NCBI GenBank assembly: GCA_028282905.1 | Contig: JANQGW010000154.1 | Span: forward strand, 1-35,828 | Origin: Sedimentisphaerales bacterium | Lineage (GTDB): Bacteria; Planctomycetota; Phycisphaerae; Sedimentisphaerales; Anaerohalosphaeraceae | Direction of reading: 5' to 3' | DNA length: 35,828 nt | Shown: positions 19,501-26,751 of the stretch, one piece after another | Numbering within the stretch: position 1 is the stretch's first letter | Layout: each line of letters begins with the position of its first letter | Program-made: the position numbers and the translations under genes | Notes under the pieces: generated by a model | Told to the model about the DNA's origin: nothing | Databases searched by the model: none | Seen by the model: the letters and a program-made list of their open reading frames with translations, nothing else

Positions 19501-21245
19501 CCGACTGGCACGAGGGATGCGGGTTATTATATGCTGAAAGTGATTCGCTGCCGGCGCCGAAGAATACTGCTTTGACACTGGGCGCCCGGACTTATTATTT
19601 CCGTAAGCATTTTACATTAGATTCCGATTTGGTGGCGGATTCAATCGCTTTTCAATTGGATGTGGTGATCGACGATGGTGCGGTCATCTATCTAAATGGT
19701 CAGGAAGCTTATCGTCTTGGTATGCCCGCAGGTACCATTGAACACAGTACATTTTCTTCGCGAAGTGTTGATAATGCGGTGGTTGAAGGTCCTTTCAGCA
19801 TTGATCCTAATTTACTGGTGGCCGGCGATAATGTGATAGCAGTTGAAGTTCATCAAAGAGCCGATAACAGCAGTGATATTGTGTTTGGACTGTCACTGGA
19901 TGCCGTGGTTACCAAAACAACAGGCAGCGCGATAATGTCGCTTGAGCCCGGTCAACACCTGTTGCTGGTCAGTAACCAAAGCGCTTTTGAGTCCAAATAC
20001 GATGCGGGACTTCCTGTGGCAGGCCAGTACACCGGTTTTCTGGATAATGGTGGTGAAAATATCAAACTGGAAGATAAGACCAATAGTACCATTCTTGATT
20101 TCAGCTATTCGGACAACTGGTATGTAATTACTGATGGCGAAGGTTTTTCTCTGACGGTCATAGATCCGAGTAATGCTCTAGTGGAGACTTGGGGTCAAAA
20201 AGTCGCATGGCGGCCCAGCAGTGCCATAGACGGCACCCCCGGCGTTGATGATCAGGGGAGCTTTGTTGTCGATGGAGCGATTGTCATTAATGAGGTATTA
20301 GCACATTCGGACACTATCTCCAGCGACTTTATCGAACTGCATAATACGACCGATGAGGTTATCAATATAGGGGGGTGGTTCCTCAGCGACAGTGATTCAG
20401 ATCTGATGAAGTACGAGATTCCGCTGGGAACTTCGATTGATCCGAACGGATATATGGTTTTCTATGAAAATACGCATTTCGGAATACTGTCCACCGACCC
20501 CGGAGCGCACACGCCATTTGCTTTGAGTGAAAACGGTGAGACCGTTTACCTGTCGTCAGGGCAGGACAGACAACTGACCGGATACAGCGAAACGGAAGAA
20601 TTTGGCGCTTCGGGACCGGATGTGGCTTTTGGGCGGTATGAGAAGAGTACCGGGGCGTTTAACTTCGTTGCCATGAGCAGCAATACCCCCGGCATCGCCA
20701 ATGCCTATCCGAAAGTCGGGCCGGTGGTGATTACTGAGATTATGTACCATCCGCAGACCAATGGCGACGCCGAGTATGTGGAGTTGAAAAACATCTCCGG
20801 CGAAAATGTGACGCTGTATGATTACACAACGAAAGAGCTGTGGCGTTTTGTCGATGACGCCGGCGATCCGGGAATCGAGTTTTACTTCCCGACAACACCG
20901 GTCACCATTGCCGCCGGTCAAACGATACTGCTGATAAAAAATGAAACGGCGTTTAAATCTGAATACGGTGTTAACAGCTTGAATGGTATTACTTGGTACG
21001 AATGGATCGACGGTGGCCTCAGCAACGGCGGCGAAAAACCGGAGCTGCAAATGCCCGGTGATGTTAACGCGCAGGGCGTCAGGCAGTACATCCGAATCGA
21101 CCGTGTCAGTTATGACGATACAGCCCCGTGGCCCACATCGCCGGATGGCACAGGTCAATCGTTGACCAAACCAGCCGACAAAAAAGAACTTTACGGAAAC
21201 GATGTCCAAAACTGGCAGGCTGCAACACCAACACCGGGGCACTAA
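16512..21245 (+). CDS. Giant exported CotH-kinase protein with dockerin-like pair and five lamin-tail domains
   Basis: 1577 residues from ATG 16512 (GGAGG 10 bases upstream; 16515 also possible). Order: signal peptide to about residue 38; dockerin-like pair at about 42-95 (AGDMNNDFKVDSSDL, DPDGSGWFDLSDL); lamin-tail domain (LTD) 1 at about 99-235; a beta linker; CotH domain at about 385-750 with FVRRRGAST, NLQSHWKELY, FYGLYSFVEQVDD and the catalytic-type RIPWDLEMG; LTD2 at about 790-900; LTD3 from about 911; LTD4 at about 1257-1385; LTD5 at about 1406-1577. Each LTD opens with an I-x-E/V-F/M/V start and an EFIELVN-like strand. LTD3 is interrupted at about 965-1130 by a carbohydrate-binding-like module (YYFRKHF, IYLNGQEAY) and resumes with LEPGQHLLLVSNQ. 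CotH proteins are secreted kinases of spore coat proteins in Bacillus; the role in planctomycetes is unknown. Confidence 0.9.
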   Translation: MMNYFDGLRFKRHTLKQSAFQCMGVLICLFSSCLVYANCFGPAGDMNNDFKVDSSDLVCLAEQWLIADANNLDPDGSGWFDLSDLSVIGREWLTVHSPIIISEFMASNDTTHSTVVDGVTVYPDWVELYNMSSVSVSLDGWHLTDKKNNLTKWRFPDGIVMNPSQTLVVFASDKTLAENVENYPYQDDSGAWHTNFSLDSAGEYLAIVPSNEVSRYEYAPEYPVQYSNVSYGPVFSADCLASYFVSPTPGSHNVGGASYPGPVITNITITPENPSVSDPLVITAQINQTANPVSSVSLHYRVMYGAEVILSMGDSGSNGDQIAGDGVYSAAIAPGVAQAGQMFRWYITADDDQSNRSRWPLFHDPLNSPEYMGVVFADPTVNSSLPVLSWFVQDPVAAMTDTGTRASIHYNGRFYDNIFVRRRGASTASWPKRKFKFDFNQGDHFEYDGDQPRVEEINLQSHWKELYTGGGRYHASSYMRENVSFLFMQDAGVPASNTSHLHLRQNGSFYGLYSFVEQVDDIFLKRNKLPVEGAVMYKAVSSSATRSNLSPNPSSSVYQEVIPGDNSQWDKLVALTVGIDETNPNRREYVFDNIDLPQVVNEMAAHTILLNADRLVKNYYMYRHPVTGEWSRIPWDLEMGCGVDVNHDCCRFLSHENFNSPLYGDNNHTQGVGNESTMNYLNDAILDIPETRQMYMRRIRTLIDGYLDAETGYFEGMVTAIKAQIELDADMDHAIWGAGDIDLGVDTIIADTSPYSFTDTWLPTRRTQLFDTYGPSGSGLIPAAQTANPVITIGTVEFNPPSFNQDEEFIELVNSNAYAVDISGWKLTDAVDFTFAPGTVIPANDNLYISPNVAAFRARTDSPKGGEGNFVQGSYKGHLSSWGETIKLLDLNSNMVDTLTYSGNPSDQQRYLRVTELMFNPEADSNQDLEYIELKNIGTVPLDLTGVKFTNGIDFTFVPQTEEVSNETLVSMTDSWSYEQSNMDLPDDWVGPGYDDSDWHEGCGLLYAESDSLPAPKNTALTLGARTYYFRKHFTLDSDLVADSIAFQLDVVIDDGAVIYLNGQEAYRLGMPAGTIEHSTFSSRSVDNAVVEGPFSIDPNLLVAGDNVIAVEVHQRADNSSDIVFGLSLDAVVTKTTGSAIMSLEPGQHLLLVSNQSAFESKYDAGLPVAGQYTGFLDNGGENIKLEDKTNSTILDFSYSDNWYVITDGEGFSLTVIDPSNALVETWGQKVAWRPSSAIDGTPGVDDQGSFVVDGAIVINEVLAHSDTISSDFIELHNTTDEVINIGGWFLSDSDSDLMKYEIPLGTSIDPNGYMVFYENTHFGILSTDPGAHTPFALSENGETVYLSSGQDRQLTGYSETEEFGASGPDVAFGRYEKSTGAFNFVAMSSNTPGIANAYPKVGPVVITEIMYHPQTNGDAEYVELKNISGENVTLYDYTTKELWRFVDDAGDPGIEFYFPTTPVTIAAGQTILLIKNETAFKSEYGVNSLNGITWYEWIDGGLSNGGEKPELQMPGDVNAQGVRQYIRIDRVSYDDTAPWPTSPDGTGQSLTKPADKKELYGNDVQNWQAATPTPGH

Positions 21246-21307
21246 AAAGTAAAGAAAGGATCGATTCTTGAAATCGTCGAAACTGTTTTGATAGAAAGGT
21301 ACTGTCA

Positions 21308-21649
21308 ATGTTAAACCAGACAAAAGTTCTTGTAATGGTGTCATTGTTTTCTGTTGTACTGAATGGCGGGATGCTGATGGCGAAAGGTGAAAAAGAAGAA
21401 GCCGATAAGTGTGTCAAGGATAAATTCCGAGTGTCCCGCTTTGCTTTTCGCCATATTGAGTTACCTGTTGACTTGCCGGAGTCTTTTGCAATTTCTGCTG
21501 AACATCATGGCAAACAGAAAGAACTGTATTTCTGGAAGCGTTCGGTTCGTTCTGCTGACTATAAAGTTGTGGGCCCCAAAAACGGAAAATATCATCATTT
21601 TGATCCCGGCTCTGTGCGCACCTATATCGACACTAATGGAGTTTCCTGA
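21308..21649 (+). pseudogene. Short exported protein, probably the 3'-truncated start of a larger secreted (metalloprotease-like) protein
   Basis: 113 codons from ATG 21308 (GAAAGG about 8 bases upstream) with a signal peptide (VLVMVSLFSVVLNGGMLMA). The mature part FRHIELPVDLPESF then YFWKRSVRSADYKV and DPGSVRTY resembles, from memory, the propeptide start of secreted M12-like zinc metalloproteases, where RTY would continue into a G-V turn. Here the frame ends nine residues later with no catalytic domain. It is 62 bases after the CotH gene and on the same strand. Either a deletion removed the rest or this is a genuine small protein. The 21650-21835 stretch after it shows nothing I can support. 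The family is a low-confidence call; the truncation is inferred. Confidence 0.45.
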
Positions 21650-21835
21650 GAGCAGTGCAATAGCCTTGGAGATTCATACAGGTACCGACTACAAAGATTG
21701 TAGCCCACTTTTTATCCAAAAATGCCGGTCGAACTCCTCCCTCTAAACCATTACGTTGCTAAATCGCACCTGACGGCTGTGTGCCGCTGGAACAGTACGC
21801 AGCCACTGGCGCTATGCGGAGAAAAGAACTTAAGG

Positions 21836-22234
21836 CTACTCAAGTAAATCAGCCAATGTAACTTTTTCCATAACTCCTACAATAGAATCTTTAAGTTCCT
21901 GCCAGATCAGACTGGTTGCACAATCAACACATCCGGAGGTGTGGCTAGCGTGTTCCATACACTCTACAGACTCCATTTGACCTTCTAGGGCCCAGAAAAC
22001 ATCTTTGATAGGAATTTCTGAAGGTGGCTTGGCTAACATATACCCGCCTCGCGGGCCACGCATACTGCGTATAAGCCCCGCCATTTTAAGCATGGCAGTC
22101 AACTGCTCAAGATATTTGTTGGAAATATCCTCCTGCTCGGCAATGGCCTTGATTTGTATCGGGCTGTTCCCATAGCCTTTCGCGATTGCAAGAATTGCTT
22201 TTATTCCGTACCGAGTTCTTGATGGTAACTTCAT
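21836..22234 (-). CDS. Rrf2-family transcriptional regulator with three-cysteine motif
   Basis: 132 residues. An N-terminal winged helix MKLPSRTRYGIKAILAIAKG with IKAIAEQEDISNKYLEQL and the wing IRSMRGPRGGYMLAKPP is the hallmark of the Rrf2/IscR/NsrR family. Three cysteines, EC followed by nine residues then CVDC (near residues 101-114), match the Fe-S ligand arrangement seen in this family, so it may sense iron-sulfur status, nitric oxide or redox. A strong AAGGAGG ribosome site precedes the ATG (complement of 22232-22234). It follows the HU-like gene by 37 bases on the same strand, so it may be the second gene of that transcript. The targets are unknown. Confidence 0.9.
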   Translation of the reverse strand: MKLPSRTRYGIKAILAIAKGYGNSPIQIKAIAEQEDISNKYLEQLTAMLKMAGLIRSMRGPRGGYMLAKPPSEIPIKDVFWALEGQMESVECMEHASHTSGCVDCATSLIWQELKDSIVGVMEKVTLADLLE

Positions 22235-22271
22235 TTTGGGTGGCCTCCTTGGTTGTTATTATTTCCTGCTT

Positions 22272-22562
22272 CTAATCTTGATGGTTCAATTTCTGCCTCA
22301 TCATTCGCCCCATCTTAAATTTCACAGTCCGCTTGGCTGGCACATGAATTTTTTCCAGGGTTTTGGGGTTTAGGGCATCCCTTTCAGATCGATCTATTAC
22401 GTCAAATACACCGAAATCACGAAATTCCAAATGGTTCCCTTTGCTCAATTCCATAATGATTTCATCTAGAAATGCTTGGACAATCTTTTTTGCCGTTAAG
22501 GATCGAACCTGATGGGTTTTGGCGATTGTGTCAACAATTTCTTTCTTAGTTACATTTGCCAT
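22272..22562 (-). CDS. HU/IHF-family DNA-binding protein
   Basis: 96 residues from the second of two close ATGs (complement 22562), chosen because AGGGA lies 8 bases before it; the ATG at 22568 is too close. The sequence has the HU fold: helix VTKKEIVDTIAK, the helix AKKIVQAFLDEII, beta arm LEFRDFGVFDV, then NPKTLEKIHVPAKRTVKFKMG. The arm carries RDALNPKT in place of the common RxGRNPxTG, so it is a diverged family member. It probably bends DNA and organises the nucleoid or assists recombination, which is notable next to the rearranged region. A sigma-70-like promoter lies upstream. Confidence 0.92.
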   Translation of the reverse strand: MANVTKKEIVDTIAKTHQVRSLTAKKIVQAFLDEIIMELSKGNHLEFRDFGVFDVIDRSERDALNPKTLEKIHVPAKRTVKFKMGRMMRQKLNHQD

Positions 22563-22611
22563 CGTCATTTCCCTAATTTTAAGTCATTAGAATTAAGGCT
22601 TTATGAACAAT

Positions 22612-22640
22612 ACTCTACAAAGAAACAACACTTTTGGCAA
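22612..22640 (-). promoter_or_regulatory. Sigma-70-like promoter for the HU gene
   Basis: On the minus strand TTGCCA (complement 22640-22635), a 17-base spacer and TAGAGT (complement 22617-22612) lie about 50 bases before the HU start. The spacing is ideal and both boxes are near consensus. Confidence 0.5.
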
Positions 22641-22890
22641 GGATATCAAAAATTTTTAAAAATTTCTATTTTTAGTGTTCAGTTTCGGGTTTCTCATATG
22701 CCTTGTAGAATAATAGAGAGGAGAATCAAGGCTTTATCTGACGGCAAAATGCCCCTCAATAGCTTTTTTATGTTGTTTATAATGGCGAAGTTGAGTTGCT
22801 CGATGGGCGTTTGACGATTCGCAGAAAACTTTTTGGTAAAGCAGCCCGGTCCTTTTTGAAAAAAGTAGGAGAAAATTATCAATCAATACA

Positions 22891-22904
22891 GTTGCAGATG
22901 CAAC
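22891..22904. promoter_or_regulatory. Short palindrome GTTGCA-GA-TGCAAC
   Basis: Perfect 6-base inverted arms with a 2-base centre, in AT-rich DNA between the HU gene and the orphan hairpins. It could be an operator; no gene start is close enough to assign it. The rest of 22641-23016 shows no supported gene. Confidence 0.25.
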
Positions 22905-23016
22905 TTTATATATAGAACGTAGAGGTACTTTATGCTTGGACTCTGTACTAGGTGGCTCCCGATCTAATAATGCCAGTTTTTGGAAATAATAAAATGATAA
23001 TGCTCCTTTTAAAGAA

Positions 23017-23169
23017 GGTAGGCGGCGGCTTATTGGTCTTCTCTGGCCTACCCTTAATTTTTGACGCCTTAAAAATATTAATTTGCCTCCTTCTGCCGTC
23101 TGTAATTCATCCCCACCTTGGAAGCACCGCTTCCGCCCTCTACGTAAATTTGAATTACAGGCGGTTTTT
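23017..23169 (+). ncRNA. Orphan multi-hairpin structure, possible small RNA or terminator array
   Basis: Three nested or serial inverted repeats lie in a region with no credible gene. GGTAGGC (23017-23023) pairs with GCCTACC (23046-23052), followed by a T-rich run. CCGTCTGTAATTCA (23096-23109) pairs with TGAATTACAGGCGG (23151-23164), 14 pairs with one G-U, followed by TTTTT. Inside its loop GGAAGC (23120-23125) pairs with GCTTCC (23129-23134). The T tracts point to the plus strand. It may be a terminator pair left behind by a lost gene, or a structured RNA. I see no clear promoter upstream. Confidence 0.4.
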
Positions 23170-23354
23170 ATTGATAGTAAATGATACGAATGGGAAAGCA
23201 GAACAAAATTACGAAAGGAAGAGTAAATGATGTCCGTTTCGTCGTGCCAAGTTATCCTGTTCCTTGAATTAGTTCCGCAAGTATGAGGTCAAACTTAGTG
23301 TCGAGAATTTCAATCGGTATCAACTGCACCGCTTATGAACTTTTTAACCTCTGG

Positions 23355-23446
23355 ATTCAATATCCGTTGCTCTGCTTCGAGACTAATGGATAACGAATCC
23401 GTATGTCAGCAAGGATTCACAATCAATTAATGAATTCAATATCCGT
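23355..23446 (+). repeat. 13-base direct repeat ATTCAATATCCGT at 23355-23367 and 23434-23446
   Basis: The two copies are exact and 79 bases apart. The second sits exactly where the excisionase-like remnant becomes recognisable, so a slippage or deletion event between repeats may have removed the front of that gene. The DNA from 23231 to 23433 otherwise carries only short broken frames. Confidence 0.6.
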
Positions 23447-23571
23447 ATCTTGTTAAGCATGAAATGCCTGCACACAGAATGGGGCGTCTTTGGAAATTTA
23501 AACGCGATGAAGTTGATCAATGGGTCAGAGATGGAAAAGCGACAATGGATGTTGATGATTGTAAGCAATAA
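23434..23571 (+). pseudogene. C-terminal remnant of an excisionase-like helix-turn-helix protein
   Basis: The frame after a TGA at 23431-23433 reads YLVKHEMPAHRMGRLWKFKR, then DEVDQWVRDGKA, to a TAA at 23569-23571. The PAHR-GRLWKF-EVD-WV pattern is the second half of the MerR-like HTH_17/excisionase domain. No start codon and no first helix are present, so it is a fragment. Such small HTH proteins often sit beside restriction-modification or integrase genes, matching the HsdR piece that follows 15 bases later. Confidence 0.75.
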
Positions 23572-23586
23572 TCAAGGGGTCATAAG

Positions 23587-24600
23587 ATGGCTAGAGCTGA
23601 TTTATTAACAGACCTCGTTAAATTCGGAATTACCGGAGATAAAAATCGATTTCGAAAAGTAGCAGAGGCAATAATTGCAGAAGAACGGGCCAAAAAACAC
23701 ACCGTTCTTGCAGACAAATTAGAAGAATTACTGCAATCTTCTGATTTACACCCTAAAGCCGTGACCAATGGAAATGGTGTATCATCATTGTCAACTTATA
23801 AAGTAGATCAATTTTTGCATGAGATAACCCCACAGAAACGACTGGATGAGCTTGTGCTTCCGCCTGATGTACAGAAAATATGTCGCGGGCTTATAGAGGA
23901 ACATCATAGAACAGAGCTATTGCGATCCTATAATTTGGAGCCACGGAATCGAATTCTTTTAATAGGACCTCCAGGTAACGGGAAAACTTCAATTGCAGAG
24001 GCAATAGCAGAAGCAATGATGATTCCGCTTCTTGCAGTCAGATACGAAGGAGTTGTAGGTGCCTATGGATCAAGAGATGCTTACCTCGAAGCAGACCCGA
24101 CCATTGAAGCCAAAGCCAAGGATATGGTGAAACACTATCTAACCCACGTGTTCCCCAATGGATATAAAGCACAGATCGTGGCGACATCACGAGAGGCAGC
24201 CGTTCGTTACAAGAAACATATTGATGCGGCAATCTCAGCAGCCATTACAGAGTTAGAGCGGTCGAATCCCAATAGTTTGAACATTGATCAACTGAGAAAG
24301 ATGCAGACCGACGTAATAATATCGGGTGGTCATAGTGATCTGCCTCATCTAAAACAATATTCGAATGAGTCACAACATGAAACCAGCATTAAAAGTTTCA
24401 AGGTTGGCTTTGGAGCAGAAGACGAGGAGGAGAATATTACAGGGGATATGGGAATTCTCATTGTCAACAATATGCTCATTACTGGATTTGACGCACCTGT
24501 CGAACAGGTCATGTATCTGGATAAGGTAACTACTGATCACAATTTGCTACAAGCGATTGCCCGTGTAAACCGGGTTAGGATGTATGTGAGGAATATATGA
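23587..24600 (+). pseudogene. In-frame chimera: AAA+ ATPase N-terminus fused to HsdR (type I restriction) helicase C-terminal part
   Basis: 337 codons. Residues 1 to about 158 match a AAA+ ATPase of the kind often paired with a subtilisin-like protease: MARADLLTDLVKFG, the EERAKKHTVLADKLEELL helix, and Walker A GPPGNGKTS near 127-135 followed by AVRYEGVVGAYG. The ATPase then stops before Walker B. From about residue 160 the sequence is HsdR helicase domain 2: DAYLEADPTIEAKAKDM, HVFPNGYKAQIVATSREAA, TDVIISGGHSDLPHLK, LITGFDAPVEQVMYLDK, LLQAIARVNR. It ends abruptly ten residues later. The junction is near 24065-24070, in frame. An ATG with an AGGGG site at 23587 is intact, so the hybrid could be translated, but neither half can work as in its parent. 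Both parents are defence genes. Confidence 0.8.
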
Positions 24601-24793
24601 AATGAAACGCACATCAAGCTTTTCCAAAACAAAAGAGTCTTCAAATACGCGAAACTATGTGAAAAGAAAAAGACTTAATAGGAGTCCCATTGAATGCCAA
24701 AACAATCCTTGAAAGGAAGAAAGTAAACGGTAAAATAACGGAAACGGAGCCAAAATCGTCGCTAAACGAAAATGCTAATGTGCCTCATATTAC

Positions 24794-24989
24794 TTGAAGA
24801 CGTACACAAATTACCTTTTAACACGATATGATTTTCCATCAAAATGGAAACAAAGATGTGATATCTTAGATCTTGATGAGTCTATTATTAATGCAGGAAA
24901 GCCAATAATAGATATTTTGGAGGAATCAAAAAATTGGGCTTTCTCTAAAGATCCCCATTCTGATAATTGGTTGCTTATAGGTGATGTAA
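24794..24989 (+). pseudogene. Gene fragment interrupted by transposase copy 2
   Basis: An open frame (TTG at 24794 or entering from upstream) reads TYTNYLLTRYDFPSKWKQRC, DILDLDESIINAGKPI and WLLIGDV, with composition like a real protein. It then runs into the transposase start at 24990 in another frame. I do not recognise it. The neighbouring 24601-24793 holds only short frames, including a 35-codon one near 24693, with nothing to support function. Confidence 0.4.
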
Positions 24990-25583
24990 ATGAGAACTCG
25001 ACCTTGGACGATGCTGCTGATGATGCTGGCAGGATGGATAAACAGCCATCAGCAGGACGTGATTGAGTTTCTCACGGAAGAGAACAAGATCTTAAAAGAA
25101 AAACTTGGTAAGAAACGAATTATCCTCAACGATAATCAACGGATGAGGCTGGCTCGTTTAGGAAAGAAGCTATGTAGGAAAGTTCTTGCTGATGCTTGCT
25201 GTACCTTCTCTCCAGATACAATACTCATGTGGCACCGGAAGCTGATTGCCAAGAAGTATGATGGCTCCGGCAATCGTAAGGGTGGCCGCAAACGTATTAC
25301 TCAAGAGGTCATTGATCTCATCCTCATGCTCGCCCGTAAGAATAAGACCTGGGGTTCCCGACGGATCAAAGGCACCTTAAAGCACTTGGGCTTCAAAGTC
25401 TGTCATACCACAATTGACAATATCCTCAAGAAGCACGGCTATGATCCCAGCCCGGATCGAACACGCCGCACAAAGTGGTCTGAATTCCTCAAGGCACACT
25501 GGGAATCTCTCGCCGCTAAGGAACAGATTCAGAACGCCGTTGGGGGTATTCTGGATCCTGTCATAGATATCAGAATCAATTGA
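24990..25583 (+). pseudogene. 3'-truncated transposase (IS copy 2 of 3)
   Basis: From ATG 24990 the frame follows the transposase at 34291 closely (MRTRPWTMLLMMLAGW, SPDTILMWHRKLIAKKYDGS, ARKNKTWGSRRIKGTLKHLG) for about 176 residues: the HTH and linker region. Homology stops at about 25518, just before the first catalytic aspartate (IDFF in the full copy). The last 21 codons to the stop at 25583 are read through an unrelated minus-strand gene. The whole DDE core is lost, so it is inactive. DNA divergence from the other two copies is substantial, so these are old or independently arrived relatives. Confidence 0.88.
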
Positions 25584-25664
25584 CTGACAATACTTGAGAA
25601 GCGTCTTCTGCTCCTTGGCAGTCAGTTCAACTCGAACCATATTGTCAGGATTCAATTGTATCAA
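25519..25664 (-). pseudogene. Unknown gene cut at its 3' end by the transposase remnant
   Basis: On the minus strand a TTG start at 25664 has AAGGAGG 9 bases upstream and overlaps the end of the previous gene. It encodes LIQLNPDNMVRVELTAKEQK, then TLLKYCQSIDSDIYDRIQ and on to NGVLNL, where transposase DNA begins at about 25519. About 48 codons remain. The strong ribosome site and coupling to the gene upstream argue that it was a real small protein, third in the minus-strand operon. Function not recognised. Confidence 0.6.
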
Positions 25665-25665
25665 C

Positions 25666-26010
25666 TCACATCTCCTCCTTCTTAATTGCCTCATCAACCA
25701 AATCGAAGACTTCAGAATTGATTTCTATTTCAAACCACTCCTGAAACATTTCCCAGGTTCTATTCCGGGGCCAGAGTTCGTCATCTGTATACCATCCAAA
25801 TAATTCAAACCTGAAAATATCGGAGTAGATTTCTTTGACACACTCCAGAGAGTCTTGGACAAAATCAAATTCAGGGATCAGAAATGTTGTATTTTCAGTT
25901 GAAATATCTTCGAGGGTATTATCTGAGTTTTCACCGGGAACCGAGTTCAACCAATCCACAAAAGGCTGTTTGGGCCTGATGACGACAACTGTTCGGTTTA
26001 CGCTTTGCAT
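25666..26010 (-). CDS. Conserved hypothetical protein (RPKQPFVDWLN type)
   Basis: 114 acidic residues: MQSVNRTVVVIRPKQPFVDW, FLIPEFDFVQDSLECVKEIY, then FGWYTDDELWPRNRTWEMFQ and EWFEIEINSEVFDL. I recall this as a widespread uncharacterised bacterial family whose members share the RPKQPF-DWLN and WP-NRT-EMF-EWF signatures. No catalytic residues can be named. AAAGGA lies 7 bases before the start. It follows the BAX-inhibitor-like gene by only 12 bases and is coupled to the truncated gene after it, so the three were one minus-strand transcript. Confidence 0.75.
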   Translation of the reverse strand: MQSVNRTVVVIRPKQPFVDWLNSVPGENSDNTLEDISTENTTFLIPEFDFVQDSLECVKEIYSDIFRFELFGWYTDDELWPRNRTWEMFQEWFEIEINSEVFDLVDEAIKKEEM

Positions 26011-26022
26011 CTTGGATTCCTT

Positions 26023-26751
26023 TTATCGACGACTATTAAGTTTTGACAGTAATCTTAATATTTCAAGATACAGCCAGACTAAAGTTATCATTAAGCCAAA
26101 AGCAGCGTACCATTCCATATATTTTGGTGCTCCCGTTTCTGCTCCTTGCTCAATAAAATCAAAATCAAGAACAAGATTAAGAGCCGCAATGACAACTACA
26201 AAAAGGCTAAAACCAATTCCTATTGGTCCACTGCCATGAATCATAGGGATTTGAATATTAAAAAAGCCTAAAACGATTGACACCAGATATAACAGAGCAA
26301 TGCCGCCTGTGGCGGCAACGACGCCTAGCTTGAAATTCTCTGTAGCTCTTATTATGCCTGAACGATATGCAAGCAGGAGGCAGGCTAATGTCCCAAAGGT
26401 TAGACCCACTGCCTGAATTACAATGCCGGGGAATCTCGCATTTAATGCCGCAGATATTCCACCCAGAAACAATCCTTCCAAAAGGGCATATATGGGTGCT
26501 GATATCATGGCCACATTCTTTTTGAAGATCGTAATAATTGCTGTTATAAATCCCCCAATAGCACCCGCTATCGTCCAAGGATAATAATTGGCGGCGATAC
26601 TAAATAAATGCCATGTCCAAGTTGCCCCCATGACAGCAAGAATAAGCAATATCCCTGTTTTATTGACAGTACCATTAATTGTCATGGCGTTATCTTCATA
26701 AGATACTGTAAAAGTATTTGCATTGAGAGCAGGATTGGCTGTTCTCATCAT
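26023..26751 (-). CDS. BAX inhibitor-1/YccA-like multi-spanning membrane protein
   Basis: 242 residues with about seven hydrophobic helices (GILLILAVMGATW; AGAIGGFITAIITIF; LGVVAATGGIALLYLVSIVL; ISLFVVVIAALNLVL-like segment; YAAFGLMITLVWLYLEILRLL) and the N-terminal motif MRTANPALN. The DFDFIEQGAE segment between late helices and the closing WLYLEILRLL fit the Bax1-I family, whose bacterial members such as YetJ are pH-sensitive calcium leak channels in the cytoplasmic membrane. The two ATGs at 26751 and 26748 are both possible; AGGAG is 9 bases before the first. It heads a short minus-strand operon. It looks like a core gene and not accessory. Confidence 0.9.
   Translation of the reverse strand: MMRTANPALNANTFTVSYEDNAMTINGTVNKTGILLILAVMGATWTWHLFSIAANYYPWTIAGAIGGFITAIITIFKKNVAMISAPIYALLEGLFLGGISAALNARFPGIVIQAVGLTFGTLACLLLAYRSGIIRATENFKLGVVAATGGIALLYLVSIVLGFFNIQIPMIHGSGPIGIGFSLFVVVIAALNLVLDFDFIEQGAETGAPKYMEWYAAFGLMITLVWLYLEILRLLSKLNSRR

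Noticed and set aside
23017..23169. Retron RNA
   Set aside because: Nested stems suggested it, but no reverse transcriptase gene lies in the window and the typical msr/msd priming guanosine context was not found.
22512..23230. Plus-strand ORFs at 22512-22814 and 22952-23230 and a minus-strand one at 22694-22882
   Set aside because: No ribosome sites and no recognisable motifs; the first overlaps the HU promoter and the second covers the inverted repeats of the hairpin array.
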